64,000 nucleotides of DNA, from assembly GCA_964509335.1 (NCBI GenBank), contig CAZDXB010000015.1, positions 1-64,000 of the forward strand, read 5' to 3'. Below the pieces are notes generated by a model. That model saw nothing but the letters and a program-made list of their open reading frames with translations. It was not told where the DNA came from and ran no database searches. Positions 34,094-43,133 of this stretch are shown here, one piece after another. Each line of letters starts with the position of its first letter. Positions within the stretch are counted from its first letter, which is position 1. The stretch comes from CAZDXB01 sp964509335. Its GTDB lineage: Bacteria; Bacteroidota; Ignavibacteria; Kapaibacteriales; UBA2268. The translations under genes and the position numbers were made by a program.

Positions 34094-35085
34094 ACTTTAC
34101 TTTTTTTGCCCTTGCCTTGAGGAAACTCGTTTTCAAGCATTTCACGATAATCGTCGTATAATTCGTCTATTCCGGTATAAAACTCAGCCGGTTTAATTGT
34201 AAAATGCCGTAAAATGCTAGCTAATTTATCGGGGATATACGGAAATAACTTTTGTAAATCCATCACTCGATAATTATAAAAAGCCGAACCGTCTTCAGGC
34301 GTTAAATTCGCTTTTGTTTTGTCGTCGAAATCGTCGGACTTCATAACCCTTTTAAAAGTAATAATGCCTTTAGCTACGGCGTAACAAATAATATTGCCAA
34401 GACTCCAAAGGTCGAAGTCCGAAACGTCCTGATTCAAATCAAAATCAATCCATCTAAATCGCTTGCTTTTTGAATCTATAAATATATGGTCGTTTCTTAT
34501 ATCGCCGTGGCAAAATCCTTTTTTATGTAAAAATCTAATCGCCTCTACGCTATCGAGCAAATTCCATAAAATAATTGGCAAATCTTCCTCGAAATATCTT
34601 TTATGGCTTTTGTTTATCAAGGGGACGTACCTGAAAAAAGCCTCCCCTTTTATATAATCAATTATCCTAACGTTATTGCCGGCTTCGTCCGTAAACGAAT
34701 AGCCCTGCATAAAGCGTTTATCGCCTTTCGTCAAACTCAAAACTTCGCTTTCTTTTAGCGGCTCGCGATAACATCTAATCTTGAAAATGCTAATATGAAC
34801 GTGGAATTCCTCGTAGAAAACCGTCTTGATGATTTTCTCTTTTCCAGTCGATAAATCGATAGCGTGGAAAACCCAGTATTTGGGCTGGTCGTCGATGCCG
34901 AATCGCGGCTCTCTCATATTTCCCATAACAACGTAATCGCGCTGGCAATCGGGCAGGCGAATAACGTCGCCTCGGATTATACGCATCCAATCGGTGGTGT
35001 CCGTAATGATTTTCATCCGCGCGAGCTTGGGCTTCCAACCAAGAAGCTTATGTATTTTTTCGGCGAGTTGAACTTTTTCAGACAT
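34090..35085 (-). CDS. protein kinase-fold protein with HxDx4H catalytic loop
   Basis: 331 residues. A kinase-fold core is clear: catalytic loop HGDIRNDHIFI (His193, Asp195, His200) and a DFG-like WIDFDL (Asp214), followed by DLWSLGNIICYAV, similar to helix F of eukaryotic-type kinases. The conserved Asn of the loop is replaced by His200; HxDx4H is also seen in LPS core kinases (WaaP/KdkA/InaA group), so the substrate could be a sugar rather than a protein. The N-terminal ~120 residues are not recognised. ATGA overlap with the acyltransferase gene and a 31-base gap from the restriction enzyme gene. Confidence 0.72.
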   Translation of the reverse strand: MSEKVQLAEKIHKLLGWKPKLARMKIITDTTDWMRIIRGDVIRLPDCQRDYVVMGNMREPRFGIDDQPKYWVFHAIDLSTGKEKIIKTVFYEEFHVHISIFKIRCYREPLKESEVLSLTKGDKRFMQGYSFTDEAGNNVRIIDYIKGEAFFRYVPLINKSHKRYFEEDLPIILWNLLDSVEAIRFLHKKGFCHGDIRNDHIFIDSKSKRFRWIDFDLNQDVSDFDLWSLGNIICYAVAKGIITFKRVMKSDDFDDKTKANLTPEDGSAFYNYRVMDLQKLFPYIPDKLASILRHFTIKPAEFYTGIDELYDDYREMLENEFPQGKGKKSKV

Positions 35086-35116
35086 AGGTTCACGCTAATC
35101 TTGATTCAAAGGATTG

Positions 35117-36265
35117 TTAAAGGTTTTGCATTAGACGTTTAAAAGTATTGAGATTATGAATCTCGGAAAAATAATCTAGCAAGTTAATATATCTCTCTTT
35201 TCCTCCGCTAGTTAACCAATAATTTCCGTCCGTTATCCAATAAAATTCGTAGCCTTCTTTCTTTGTTTTTATAAAATTCTTTAAGTCTATGTATTCATTT
35301 TGATTAATGCCAATTTTAGTTCCAGAGGTAGAATAGAAATTCATTTCAAACAAATGCTTAGGTTTATAATTTTTAAAAATTATCAAATCGAATCTTTTGA
35401 GCTTTCCGTCCTTGGGTTTAATAACATCCTCTACATAACGTTCGGTGCAAAACAAATGGTCGTTTTTAGAATATAACTTTGACAACTCTTTTCCGCTTTC
35501 TTCGTTCAAAGTTTTAATATTTCTGCCGTCAAGCTCTTCGTCTATACATTTAAATCCTTTAGAATCCAAAACTTCTACTGTTTTCTTCTTCAAGTATTCG
35601 CCGTGAAGGTATTTAGAGTCTATTGGCCTACGTTTATTTTTTAAGAATTGTTTTATATTGACGCCGCCCAAATATGAATTCAGATTGAAATTTTTCAATA
35701 AATAGTTCGATATCCTATAAGAAATATCGATAAACTCTTTTTTAGACATTCTATCAAAAGCCGCTCGATAATCCCTTGATATCCTTTTAATATAATTCGT
35801 TACCGCCAATTTGAAATGAGCAATTATATAAGGCAATTTATACTCGCTTATATTCGCAATTAAATTATCAAAATCTTGCTCGTCTTTAAAAGTTCTGAAA
35901 AAAGTTTTTCTTAAGCCTTCGTCGTTCTCTAAATTTAATACCATATATTCATAAACGGCATTGAGATTTGTTGTATTCAATCTGGAAATATCAAAGAAGA
36001 AATGTATTAGCTGAACGTTCGTGAAACGTAATAACTGAAAGATTTCTTCAAAAACAATTAAAGCCTTGGGACGATTGTATAGGAGTTTTGATAAATCGTT
36101 TATCGTCCAAGTCTTTGATTCCTCTAGTATATTAATCTCCTCTCTATAATCATCTAAGTCAAAATGGGGTTCTTTAAACTCTTTCTGAATCAATTCGAGA
36201 AAAGAAATTTTTGAGGAAAATTCATAATATCTGCTTTCTCTCTCTTGAAATTGTCTTTGGTTCAT
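35117..36265 (-). CDS. type II restriction endonuclease, DpnII-like
   Basis: 382 residues. The C-terminal part resembles DpnII-family enzymes (cutting GATC): FDLIIFKNYKPKHLFEMNFY, with Asp293 and Glu307 as possible PD-(D/E)xK residues, then TKIGINQNEY and YEFYWITDGNYW. The N-terminal ~250 residues are helical and unfamiliar. Assignment is supported by its partner methyltransferase two bases upstream. The gene is visibly more AT-rich than its neighbours, a sign of horizontal transfer. The specificity is inferred, not seen. Confidence 0.78.
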   Translation of the reverse strand: MNQRQFQERESRYYEFSSKISFLELIQKEFKEPHFDLDDYREEINILEESKTWTINDLSKLLYNRPKALIVFEEIFQLLRFTNVQLIHFFFDISRLNTTNLNAVYEYMVLNLENDEGLRKTFFRTFKDEQDFDNLIANISEYKLPYIIAHFKLAVTNYIKRISRDYRAAFDRMSKKEFIDISYRISNYLLKNFNLNSYLGGVNIKQFLKNKRRPIDSKYLHGEYLKKKTVEVLDSKGFKCIDEELDGRNIKTLNEESGKELSKLYSKNDHLFCTERYVEDVIKPKDGKLKRFDLIIFKNYKPKHLFEMNFYSTSGTKIGINQNEYIDLKNFIKTKKEGYEFYWITDGNYWLTSGGKERYINLLDYFSEIHNLNTFKRLMQNL

Positions 36266-36267
36266 AG

Positions 36268-37182
36268 TTAATATAGCGTTAATTGTTCGTCAACGTCTTT
36301 ATATCTTTGAATAGTTACGTCTAAATGCTTCTTGTCAATTTCGATTCCAATATATTTTCTGTTCCCTATTTTTTTGGAAGCTATACCCGTGGTTCCGCTT
36401 CCGTTAAAAGGATCAAAAATTATATCCCCGTCGTTAGTAGAAGCGAGTATAATTCTCAATAGCAAATCAACCGGTTTTTGAGTTGGGTGCTTTCCATATT
36501 TTTTTTCGTCTGGACGAGGCGTATTAATAGCCCAAACCGATCTCATTTGTTTATTTTCATTCTTTAGTTTATCGTTTGGGTAAGAGCCTTTTTTCATAAG
36601 TTCGTAGTTGAAAATATGCCTGCTTTTCTTATCCTTTCGCGCCCAAATTAAATTCTCGTGACTTGCCGCGAATACAGTGCAACTCAAATTAGGAGCGGCG
36701 TTTGGCTTATACCAAACGATGTCGTTTAAAATATGATAGTCCATTTTTTGCAAAAGATAACCGCATTGGTATATAGAATGATAAGTGCCGCTTATCCAAA
36801 TAGAACCAGTAGGTTTCAAAATTCTTTTAGACTCTTCGATCCAAGCTTTGTGAAATTTCAAATCTGCTTCAAATCCGTCGCTTTTATCCCAAACGCCTTT
36901 ATTTACTGAAACCATTCTACCCGCGTAACAAGTAAATCCGTCGTTTGATAATTTATAAGGGGGATCGGCGTATATCATATCAAAATAATCGTCGGGAAAC
37001 TTAGACATTACTTTTAAACAATCCTCGTTATACAAGCAAGTGTCTTCAGTTTTGAAATAGGGCTTTACTTTTTCTTTATCTTCAATTGATTTCTCGGTTG
37101 CGTAGTGAATCAATTCTTCAAAAACAAATTCCTTCGTCTCCTCGTTGGAATATATTGTATTGTTTTTCTTCTTGTCCTTCAT
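36268..37182 (-). CDS. site-specific DNA methyltransferase, DpnA-like (beta class)
   Basis: 304 residues of an amino-methyltransferase. Motif IV is DPPY (74-77) and comes before motif I (IFDPFNGSGTTG near residue 262), the order of the beta class. RMVSVNKGVWDKS and KHPTQKPVDLL resemble DpnA/M.HinfI-type adenine methylases. It would methylate the host site and protect it from the adjacent nuclease. DpnII systems often have a second methylase (DpnM type); none is here. The ATG at 37182 starts a tight two-gene operon (2-base gap to the nuclease). Confidence 0.9.
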   Translation of the reverse strand: MKDKKKNNTIYSNEETKEFVFEELIHYATEKSIEDKEKVKPYFKTEDTCLYNEDCLKVMSKFPDDYFDMIYADPPYKLSNDGFTCYAGRMVSVNKGVWDKSDGFEADLKFHKAWIEESKRILKPTGSIWISGTYHSIYQCGYLLQKMDYHILNDIVWYKPNAAPNLSCTVFAASHENLIWARKDKKSRHIFNYELMKKGSYPNDKLKNENKQMRSVWAINTPRPDEKKYGKHPTQKPVDLLLRIILASTNDGDIIFDPFNGSGTTGIASKKIGNRKYIGIEIDKKHLDVTIQRYKDVDEQLTLY

Positions 37183-37263
37183 TAAAATGCCTATTATTAT
37201 CTAATTAGAATCTTCATTATACAAAATTATACAAATTTTTATAACTAGTAATAAAAAACCCCC

Positions 37264-37992
37264 CTATAAATCCCCGCCTTGCGGTCTTAAAACTATTTCT
37301 TCGACCATCAACTTGTCATTGACGCATAGTTCGACTACTTTCGAGACAGCTTCGGCGACGTCCTCCGCTCGCATCATTCGGTCTGCGAACTTCTCCCTTA
37401 CCTTTTCGTCCCAAATTTCTGTCGCCGTAGCGCCCGGGAAAACATCGACTATCTTTATTCCTTTGTCTCTCACCTCTACGCGCAGAGAAGCGTCCATCGC
37501 CAAAACCGCCGACTTTGTCGCGGCGTACAAAGAAGAGCCCGGCAAAGCCGTCTTTATCGCCACCGACAATATATTAATAATGCCGCCGCTCTGCTTCTCA
37601 ATCATATCGTCCAAAACTGTTTTCATTAGCAAAAAAACGCTTCGGTAGTTCGCGTCGTTCATTTTGTCAAAATCCTCTACGCTCATCTTCTGGAACGAGC
37701 CGAAAATTCCTATTCCGGCGTTGTTGATTAAAATATCCACGCCGTCCATTGAAGCTTTGATTTTCTGGTAAATCCTCTTTATATCATTTTCGGATTTAAT
37801 ATCAAACGGCAGAAAAAACACTTTCGGATACTCGGCGAACTCGGGCATAACTTTTTTCATCGTATCAGAACTTGACGAACTGAGAATCAAAGTCGCTTCA
37901 GTTTCTCTTAGCTTTCGCGCAATAGCCGCGCCAATCCCTCTGCTAGCTCCCGTAATCCATACTTTCTTGCCTCTCAGAGAACTTTTTTCCAT
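37264..37992 (-). CDS. short-chain dehydrogenase/reductase
   Basis: 242 residues. The NAD(P)-binding motif is TGASRGIGAAIA (TGxxxGxG), the structural NNAG follows at about 89, and the catalytic Tyr-Lys pair is YAATK. The substrate is unknown; SDR enzymes reduce or oxidise alcohols and ketones. It is divergent from folC and separated from the methyltransferase gene by about 80 bases of AT-rich sequence. Confidence 0.9.
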   Translation of the reverse strand: MEKSSLRGKKVWITGASRGIGAAIARKLRETEATLILSSSSSDTMKKVMPEFAEYPKVFFLPFDIKSENDIKRIYQKIKASMDGVDILINNAGIGIFGSFQKMSVEDFDKMNDANYRSVFLLMKTVLDDMIEKQSGGIINILSVAIKTALPGSSLYAATKSAVLAMDASLRVEVRDKGIKIVDVFPGATATEIWDEKVREKFADRMMRAEDVAEAVSKVVELCVNDKLMVEEIVLRPQGGDL

Positions 37993-38061
37993 AAAATCTC
38001 CCGCGTAAATAAAAACAATTTCCTAACTTTGTTTCAGAGAATTATATCAGTTTAAAAAATT

Positions 38062-39375
38062 ATGGCGACAAAAGAAAAGGATAAAACGGAAAAAATTTTG
38101 GAGCGTCTCTTTTCGCTTAGACGTTTCGGGATAAAACCCGGTTTGGGCAGAACGCGCAAACTCCTCGAAACGACTGGCAATCCACAGAATAAATTTCCTT
38201 CGATTCACGTAGCCGGCACAAACGGCAAAGGCGCCGTTTGCTCGCTGTTGGCTTCCGTATTGTCTAACGCCGGATATAAAACGGGACTATACACTTCGCC
38301 TCACATATCGAGATTCAACGAAAGAATAAAAATAAACGGCGCGGAGATAAGCGACAAAGAAATCATAAGATTAGCTGAAAAATATCTGGAAGCTCAGAAA
38401 AAAATTGGAGCGACATTTTTTGAAACGACAACCGCTATGGCTTTCGACTACTTCGCCGATAACAAAGTCGATATCGCCGTAGTCGAAACGGGAATGGGCG
38501 GCAGATTCGACTCGACAAACGTATTATATCCAATTCTATCTATTATCGCCTCCATTGATTTGGACCATAGAAGATACTTAGGCGAAACATTAGCTCAGAT
38601 AGCGAACGAAAAAGCCGGAATAATAAAAAGCGGCGCAGATACTATTATTTCCGACGACAACCCAAATATTAGAACCGTTTTTACCGAAAAAGCAAAGAAG
38701 AGGAAATCGAAAATTCACTTCTGCTCCGATTTTTGTTCTTCTGAAAACGTTTCTTGTAACGGCGATTTTACGATGACTCTCGACGTTAAGATAAATAAGC
38801 AAAAGTACGAGAACATAAAATCCGACATCCCCGGGGAAGGTCAAATCAAAAACATTTTCGCCGCTCTGACGGCTTTCGAAATTCTTAAAGCTCAATTCCC
38901 CGTTTCGCGAGAGAGCGTTTTGAAAGGCTTGCGAACAATGAAAAAAAGAACCGGCTTCAGAGGCAGATTAGACTTAATACGCAAAGACCCGCCGCTAATT
39001 TTGGACGTAGGGCATAATCCCGGAGCCGTCGGAACATTAGTCAAAACAATTGAAAACTGCGGCTATAAATCATTGAGCTGGAACGTGATTTTCGCCGCTA
39101 TGTCGGATAAAAACGCCGACGCTCTTTTGAATATCTTAAAGCCGCTAGCGTCCAAACTGATATTGACTCAACCGAAAACAGATAGAGCTTTTTCCGCCGA
39201 TGAACTAAAAGCCGTAGCGGAGAGACTCGGAATATCAAACGCGGAAGCCGTTCCCGACGTCGCGGAGGCCGTCTATATAACTTTGAAAGAAAACGCCCCT
39301 ACTATAATCTCCGGCTCTTTTTTCTTAGCCGAAGAAGCGCTGCCGGCGCTTGAAAAAATCGACAATAATAAATAA
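38062..39375 (+). CDS. folC: bifunctional folylpolyglutamate synthase / dihydrofolate synthase
   Basis: 437 residues. FolC adds glutamate to dihydropteroate and then to folates, in the cytoplasm. The ATP-binding loop HVAGTNGKGAVCSLLASVL is near residue 52, followed by YTSPHISRFNERIKI; VVETGMGGRFDSTNV and the C-terminal VGHNPGA motif are typical. Its length fits the family. It lies 52 bases before purH, consistent with a folate/purine theme. Confidence 0.95.
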   Translation: MATKEKDKTEKILERLFSLRRFGIKPGLGRTRKLLETTGNPQNKFPSIHVAGTNGKGAVCSLLASVLSNAGYKTGLYTSPHISRFNERIKINGAEISDKEIIRLAEKYLEAQKKIGATFFETTTAMAFDYFADNKVDIAVVETGMGGRFDSTNVLYPILSIIASIDLDHRRYLGETLAQIANEKAGIIKSGADTIISDDNPNIRTVFTEKAKKRKSKIHFCSDFCSSENVSCNGDFTMTLDVKINKQKYENIKSDIPGEGQIKNIFAALTAFEILKAQFPVSRESVLKGLRTMKKRTGFRGRLDLIRKDPPLILDVGHNPGAVGTLVKTIENCGYKSLSWNVIFAAMSDKNADALLNILKPLASKLILTQPKTDRAFSADELKAVAERLGISNAEAVPDVAEAVYITLKENAPTIISGSFFLAEEALPALEKIDNNK

Positions 39376-39427
39376 TATTATTCGACCACTAAGTTTTATC
39401 GCAAAATAAATTATGGGTATTATAATT

Positions 39428-40978
39428 ATGAACGAAGCAAACAACTACAAAATTCAAAAAGCTTTAATATCGGTATCCAACAAAGACGGAATAGTCGAAT
39501 TCGCCAAAGGACTTTCAGAATTAGGCGTAGAGATAACCTCCACCGGCGGCACCGCGAAAACGCTAACCGACGCTGGCTTGAAAGTAACAAAAGTCGAAGA
39601 AATAACGGACTTCCCCGAAATAATGGACGGCAGAGTAAAAACGCTACATCCGAAAATCCACGCCGGATTGCTCGGCAGATTGGACAATGGAAAGGACGTC
39701 GCGCAAATGAAAGAACTATCGCTCGATTCAATCGACTTGCTCGTCGTCAATCTATACCCATTCGAGGAAACGCTTAAAAAAGGCTCTACTCACGACGAAC
39801 TGATTGAAAAAATCGACATAGGAGGTCCCGCTATGCTTAGAGCGGCGGCAAAAAATTACAAATGGACGGCGCCCGTCGTTAATCCCAAAAAATACGATAA
39901 AATTTTGGATGAATTAAAAAACAACGACTCAAAACTTTCGGAGGATTACAGGCGCTCTTTAGCGGAAGAAACCTTTTCTCACACGGCTTATTACGACTCC
40001 GTAATATCGGGTTACTTCAGAGAACATAATAAAAACGAAAATCCTGAAAAAATTACGTTTCCGGCGGTTTTAGAAAGCAAATTGCGCTACGGCGAGAACC
40101 CGCATCAAAACTCGCGCCTTTACGGCAACTTCGGCGATGTCTTCGAGAAACTACACGGCAAGGAGCTATCGCACAACAATATAATCGATATCGACGCGGC
40201 GGCGAAACTGATTTTGGAATTCGAGGAGCCTACCGTCGCAATCATTAAACACACGAATCCCTGCGGCGTAGGAACCGCCGACAATCTTAGCGAAGCATAC
40301 GAAAAAGCTTTCGCCACCGACACGATGTCCCCCTTCGGCGGAATCATAGCCGTAAATCGAACTATCGACGAACAAACAGCCGAGACGATTCACAAACTAT
40401 TCACCGAAGTAATAATCGCCCCCGAATTCAAAGACGAAGCGCTGGAAATATTAACAAAAAAGAAAAACAGAAGGCTAGTCGCCGCGGAATTCGCCAAACT
40501 CAGAGAGTCAATCAAATACGACTTAAAATCCGTCTCGGGAGGCTTCCTTATGCAGGACAGCGACAATATATTATACGACGAAGAAAAATTGAAAGTAGCG
40601 ACGAAAAGACAGCCGAGCGAAAAGGAGATGAAATCCTTGCTCTTCGGTTGGAAAATCGTCAAACACGTGAAATCCAACGCAATCGTATATAATACAAACG
40701 ACCGAACCTTAGGAATCGGAGCCGGACAAATGTCTAGAGTTGACTCGGCGCGAATCGCGGTCGAAAAAGCGAAGCAAATGGGACTTAGTTTAGAAGGCTC
40801 GACTATAGCTTCCGACGCTTTCTTCCCCTTCCCCGACGGACCATTGCAAGCTATAGAAGCGGGCGCGACCGCTATTATTCAACCCGGCGGCTCGGTTCGC
40901 GACGAAGAAGTTATAGCCGCCGTCGATGAAAAAGGCGCGGCGATGGTATTTACCGGAATGAGACATTTTAAACATTAA
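39428..40978 (+). CDS. purH: AICAR transformylase / IMP cyclohydrolase
   Basis: About 516 residues. PurH performs the last two steps of purine synthesis. The N-terminal MGS-like IMP cyclohydrolase domain has ALISVSNKDGIVEFAKGL and the STGGTAKTL motif. The C-terminal transformylase domain has KLRYGENPHQNSRLYG, KHTNPCGVG and FFPFPDGPLQAIEAGATAI. I chose ATG 39428 because it aligns the N terminus with relatives; ATG 39413 adds five residues and neither has a clear ribosome site. Folate-dependent, so its neighbour folC is fitting. Confidence 0.95.
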   Translation: MNEANNYKIQKALISVSNKDGIVEFAKGLSELGVEITSTGGTAKTLTDAGLKVTKVEEITDFPEIMDGRVKTLHPKIHAGLLGRLDNGKDVAQMKELSLDSIDLLVVNLYPFEETLKKGSTHDELIEKIDIGGPAMLRAAAKNYKWTAPVVNPKKYDKILDELKNNDSKLSEDYRRSLAEETFSHTAYYDSVISGYFREHNKNENPEKITFPAVLESKLRYGENPHQNSRLYGNFGDVFEKLHGKELSHNNIIDIDAAAKLILEFEEPTVAIIKHTNPCGVGTADNLSEAYEKAFATDTMSPFGGIIAVNRTIDEQTAETIHKLFTEVIIAPEFKDEALEILTKKKNRRLVAAEFAKLRESIKYDLKSVSGGFLMQDSDNILYDEEKLKVATKRQPSEKEMKSLLFGWKIVKHVKSNAIVYNTNDRTLGIGAGQMSRVDSARIAVEKAKQMGLSLEGSTIASDAFFPFPDGPLQAIEAGATAIIQPGGSVRDEEVIAAVDEKGAAMVFTGMRHFKH

Positions 40979-40992
40979 AAGACTGACAGAGA

Positions 40993-41595
40993 ATGGCTTT
41001 TACGTTTTTTTATAGAGATATACATACTATAGAACAAGCGGTGGAAAAATTCCTTCCGATAGTTGACGGAAGGCAAAAGATTAAAATTTGGGACGCCGGC
41101 TGCGCCAACGGTCCCGAACCATACACTTTGCTTATACTTTTATCCGAAAGGATGAGCTACTTCGCGTTCAAGAAAGTTCATTTGGACGCTACCGATATAG
41201 ACGAGTCGAGCGCTTTCGGCGATATTATCAAAAACGGGATTTATTCTTACGACGAGATAAAGAGGATACCGATTACTATTCAGGAAAAGTATTTTTCAAA
41301 AGTTTCCGACGACAATAAATTCCTTATACACGAGAAAATCCGCTCAAAAATAAGTTTTTACCAGAACGATTTGACTAAGCTGCAGCCGGTTAACTCCAAT
41401 TACAATCTCATAATTTGTAAAAACGTTTTGCTGCACTTGTCGCCAAAGCAAAGAGTGGAAGTGATAAGAATGTTCCATCGGGTTTTGGACACAAAAGGCT
41501 TGCTCGTAACCGAGCAAACGCAAAAAATGCCCGAAGAGTTGAACTCCCTATTTGACCACTTAGCTTCCGACGCGCAAATTTATATGAAGAAATAG
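40993..41595 (+). CDS. CheR-like methyltransferase lacking the N-terminal domain
   Basis: 200 residues matching only the catalytic half of CheR: IWDAGCANGPEPYTLLI is the SAM-binding motif (usual form WSAGCSTGEEPYS) and LIICKNVLLHLSPKQR matches the later family segment. CheR normally has about 270 residues with an N-terminal helical domain, absent here; TFFYRD at the start corresponds to the linker. It would methylate chemoreceptor glutamates or another protein. It is followed 2 bases later by the metallo-hydrolase and then cheW, likely one operon. Confidence 0.82.
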   Translation: MAFTFFYRDIHTIEQAVEKFLPIVDGRQKIKIWDAGCANGPEPYTLLILLSERMSYFAFKKVHLDATDIDESSAFGDIIKNGIYSYDEIKRIPITIQEKYFSKVSDDNKFLIHEKIRSKISFYQNDLTKLQPVNSNYNLIICKNVLLHLSPKQRVEVIRMFHRVLDTKGLLVTEQTQKMPEELNSLFDHLASDAQIYMKK

Positions 41596-41597
41596 CG

Positions 41598-42191
41598 ATG
41601 AGAGTTCAGATATTCAAAAATCCGAAAATCTACTCGAGCGTATTTTATTTGGTTCGAGGAGATTGGAACAAAATCGACGACGCAAACACCTTAATCGACG
41701 TCGGAACGGACGATTACGTTCTTAAAGCTATAGAGCCGATTCCCACGGGCGTCGGCAAATCGAAAATCGAGCAAATCATATTGACCCACGAACACTTCGA
41801 CCACGCTGCCGGCTTAAAATATATTTTACAGCTTTACAAGCCAAAAGTTTACGCTTTCAACGATATAAAAGGCGTAACTCATAAAGCTTACGACGGACTG
41901 CGATTGCAAATAGCCGACAGAGAAGCTGAAATCTTTCACACTCCCGGACATTCCCACGACTCAATCTGCGTTTTCGTGCCGGAAGAGAAAACTTTGTTTT
42001 CGGGCGACACTCCGCTCAACGTAAAATCGCCGGGCGGTTCGTATTCGCAAGCATACGTAGAATCTCTTGAGCGACTTGTATCCCTCGATATAACTAAAGT
42101 TTTTTCGGGACACGACGAACCTATTATTAATAACGCGAATAAAATTTTGCGCGAAACGTTAAAAAATGTTAAAATGAGTAAAATATTTTGA
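41598..42191 (+). CDS. MBL-fold metallo-hydrolase
   Basis: 197 residues. The metal-binding motif is THEHFDHAAGL (THxHxDH), with the downstream ligands HTPGHSHDS and SGDT, and a final FSGHDEP. Family members hydrolyse thioesters, lactams, phosphodiesters and others; the substrate here is unknown. It sits between the cheR-like gene (2 bases upstream) and cheW, which suggests a signalling link. Confidence 0.88.
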   Translation: MRVQIFKNPKIYSSVFYLVRGDWNKIDDANTLIDVGTDDYVLKAIEPIPTGVGKSKIEQIILTHEHFDHAAGLKYILQLYKPKVYAFNDIKGVTHKAYDGLRLQIADREAEIFHTPGHSHDSICVFVPEEKTLFSGDTPLNVKSPGGSYSQAYVESLERLVSLDITKVFSGHDEPIINNANKILRETLKNVKMSKIF

Positions 42192-42229
42192 AAATTTTTG
42201 AAGTAAAATAAAAACAAAGGCAGTTTATT

Positions 42230-42724
42230 ATGGCTGAAAATCCAAACATTCACGAGAAAGACGCTAAATCCAACGACATCCTCCAACTTGTTACTTTTAA
42301 CATCGGCGACGAGGAATTCGGGGTCGATATACTTAACATTCAAGGAATTAACAGAATGGTAGAAGTTACCCAAGTGCCTAACGCCCCCGATTTTGTAGAA
42401 GGCATAATCAATTTGCGCGGGCAAGTCATACCGCTGATTTCCTTGCGCAAAAGATTAATGATGGACGAAATTGAAAAAGACAAGCACACAAGATTCATCG
42501 TCGTAGAGATGGGCGAAAAAATAATCGGTTTCATAGTCGATAAAGTGAACGAAGTTCTGCGCATTAACAAAAGCGTTACGGAACCGCCCCCGCCAATGAT
42601 TGGCGGAGTCGATTCGGAATACTTGACCGCCGTGGCTAAACTCGAAGACAGACTCATCATTTTGCTGGACTTAAACAAAATCGTTTCCGAAAAGGAAAAA
42701 GAGCAAATAGCAAATATGGCTTAA
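42230..42724 (+). CDS. cheW: chemotaxis coupling protein CheW
   Basis: 164 residues of one CheW domain, linking receptors to the CheA kinase. QLVTFNIGDEEFGVDILNIQ opens the domain, followed by NAPDFVEGIINLRGQVIPLI, then RFIVVEMGEKIIGFIVDKV and LEDRLIILLDLNKIVS, all standard. The gene ends 3 bases before the assembly gap, so following chemotaxis genes may be missing. Confidence 0.94.
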   Translation: MAENPNIHEKDAKSNDILQLVTFNIGDEEFGVDILNIQGINRMVEVTQVPNAPDFVEGIINLRGQVIPLISLRKRLMMDEIEKDKHTRFIVVEMGEKIIGFIVDKVNEVLRINKSVTEPPPPMIGGVDSEYLTAVAKLEDRLIILLDLNKIVSEKEKEQIANMA

Positions 42725-42727
42725 TAA

Positions 42728-42827
42728 NNNNNNNNNNNNNNNNNNNNNNNNNNNNNNNNNNNNNNNNNNNNNNNNNNNNNNNNNNNNNNNNNNNNNNNNN
42801 NNNNNNNNNNNNNNNNNNNNNNNNNNN
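42728..42827. other. assembly gap of 100 N
   Basis: Exactly 100 undetermined bases, the usual placeholder for a scaffold gap of unknown size. The genes on either side may not be neighbours by only 100 bases. Confidence 0.98.
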
Positions 42828-43027
42828 TAGGCGGACTCAAGATATTTGTAGCGCCTTCTATCGCCATTCCCGAAGACCATCCTTCCGACGCCGATTTTCT
42901 ATTTAGAGGCGGCGTCGGCTACGATATTCACGTAAAGAATTACTCCGTCTCCCCCGTCGTTAACGTCGATTACATTCACGAAGAAATCATTCTCGTTTAC
43001 GGCGTCGCGTTCGGGATGTCTTTTTGA
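42828..43027 (+). CDS. C-terminal end of a beta-barrel outer-membrane protein (partial)
   Basis: An open frame runs from the edge of the gap to a TGA at 43025-43027. It encodes about 66 residues (GGLKIFVAPSIAIPEDHPSD..., then GGVGYDIHVKNYSVSPVVN, ending AFGMSF). Alternating strands with a terminal Phe are typical of an outer-membrane barrel tail. The 5' part lies in the assembly gap, so the protein cannot be assigned further. Confidence 0.65.
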
Positions 43028-43133
43028 ATTAACGTCAAGCGTTGTGGGACGTTCCGCTAGGCGACTACCAGATTCTCGCTTGCGCGGGAATGACTGACGC
43101 TATCCTTATGTAATTCCAATTTTCTCCGCTCCT

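Noticed and set aside
42671..42880. minus-strand frame spanning the run of N
   Set aside because: Most of its residues are undefined; the true coding signal is the plus-strand frame after the gap.
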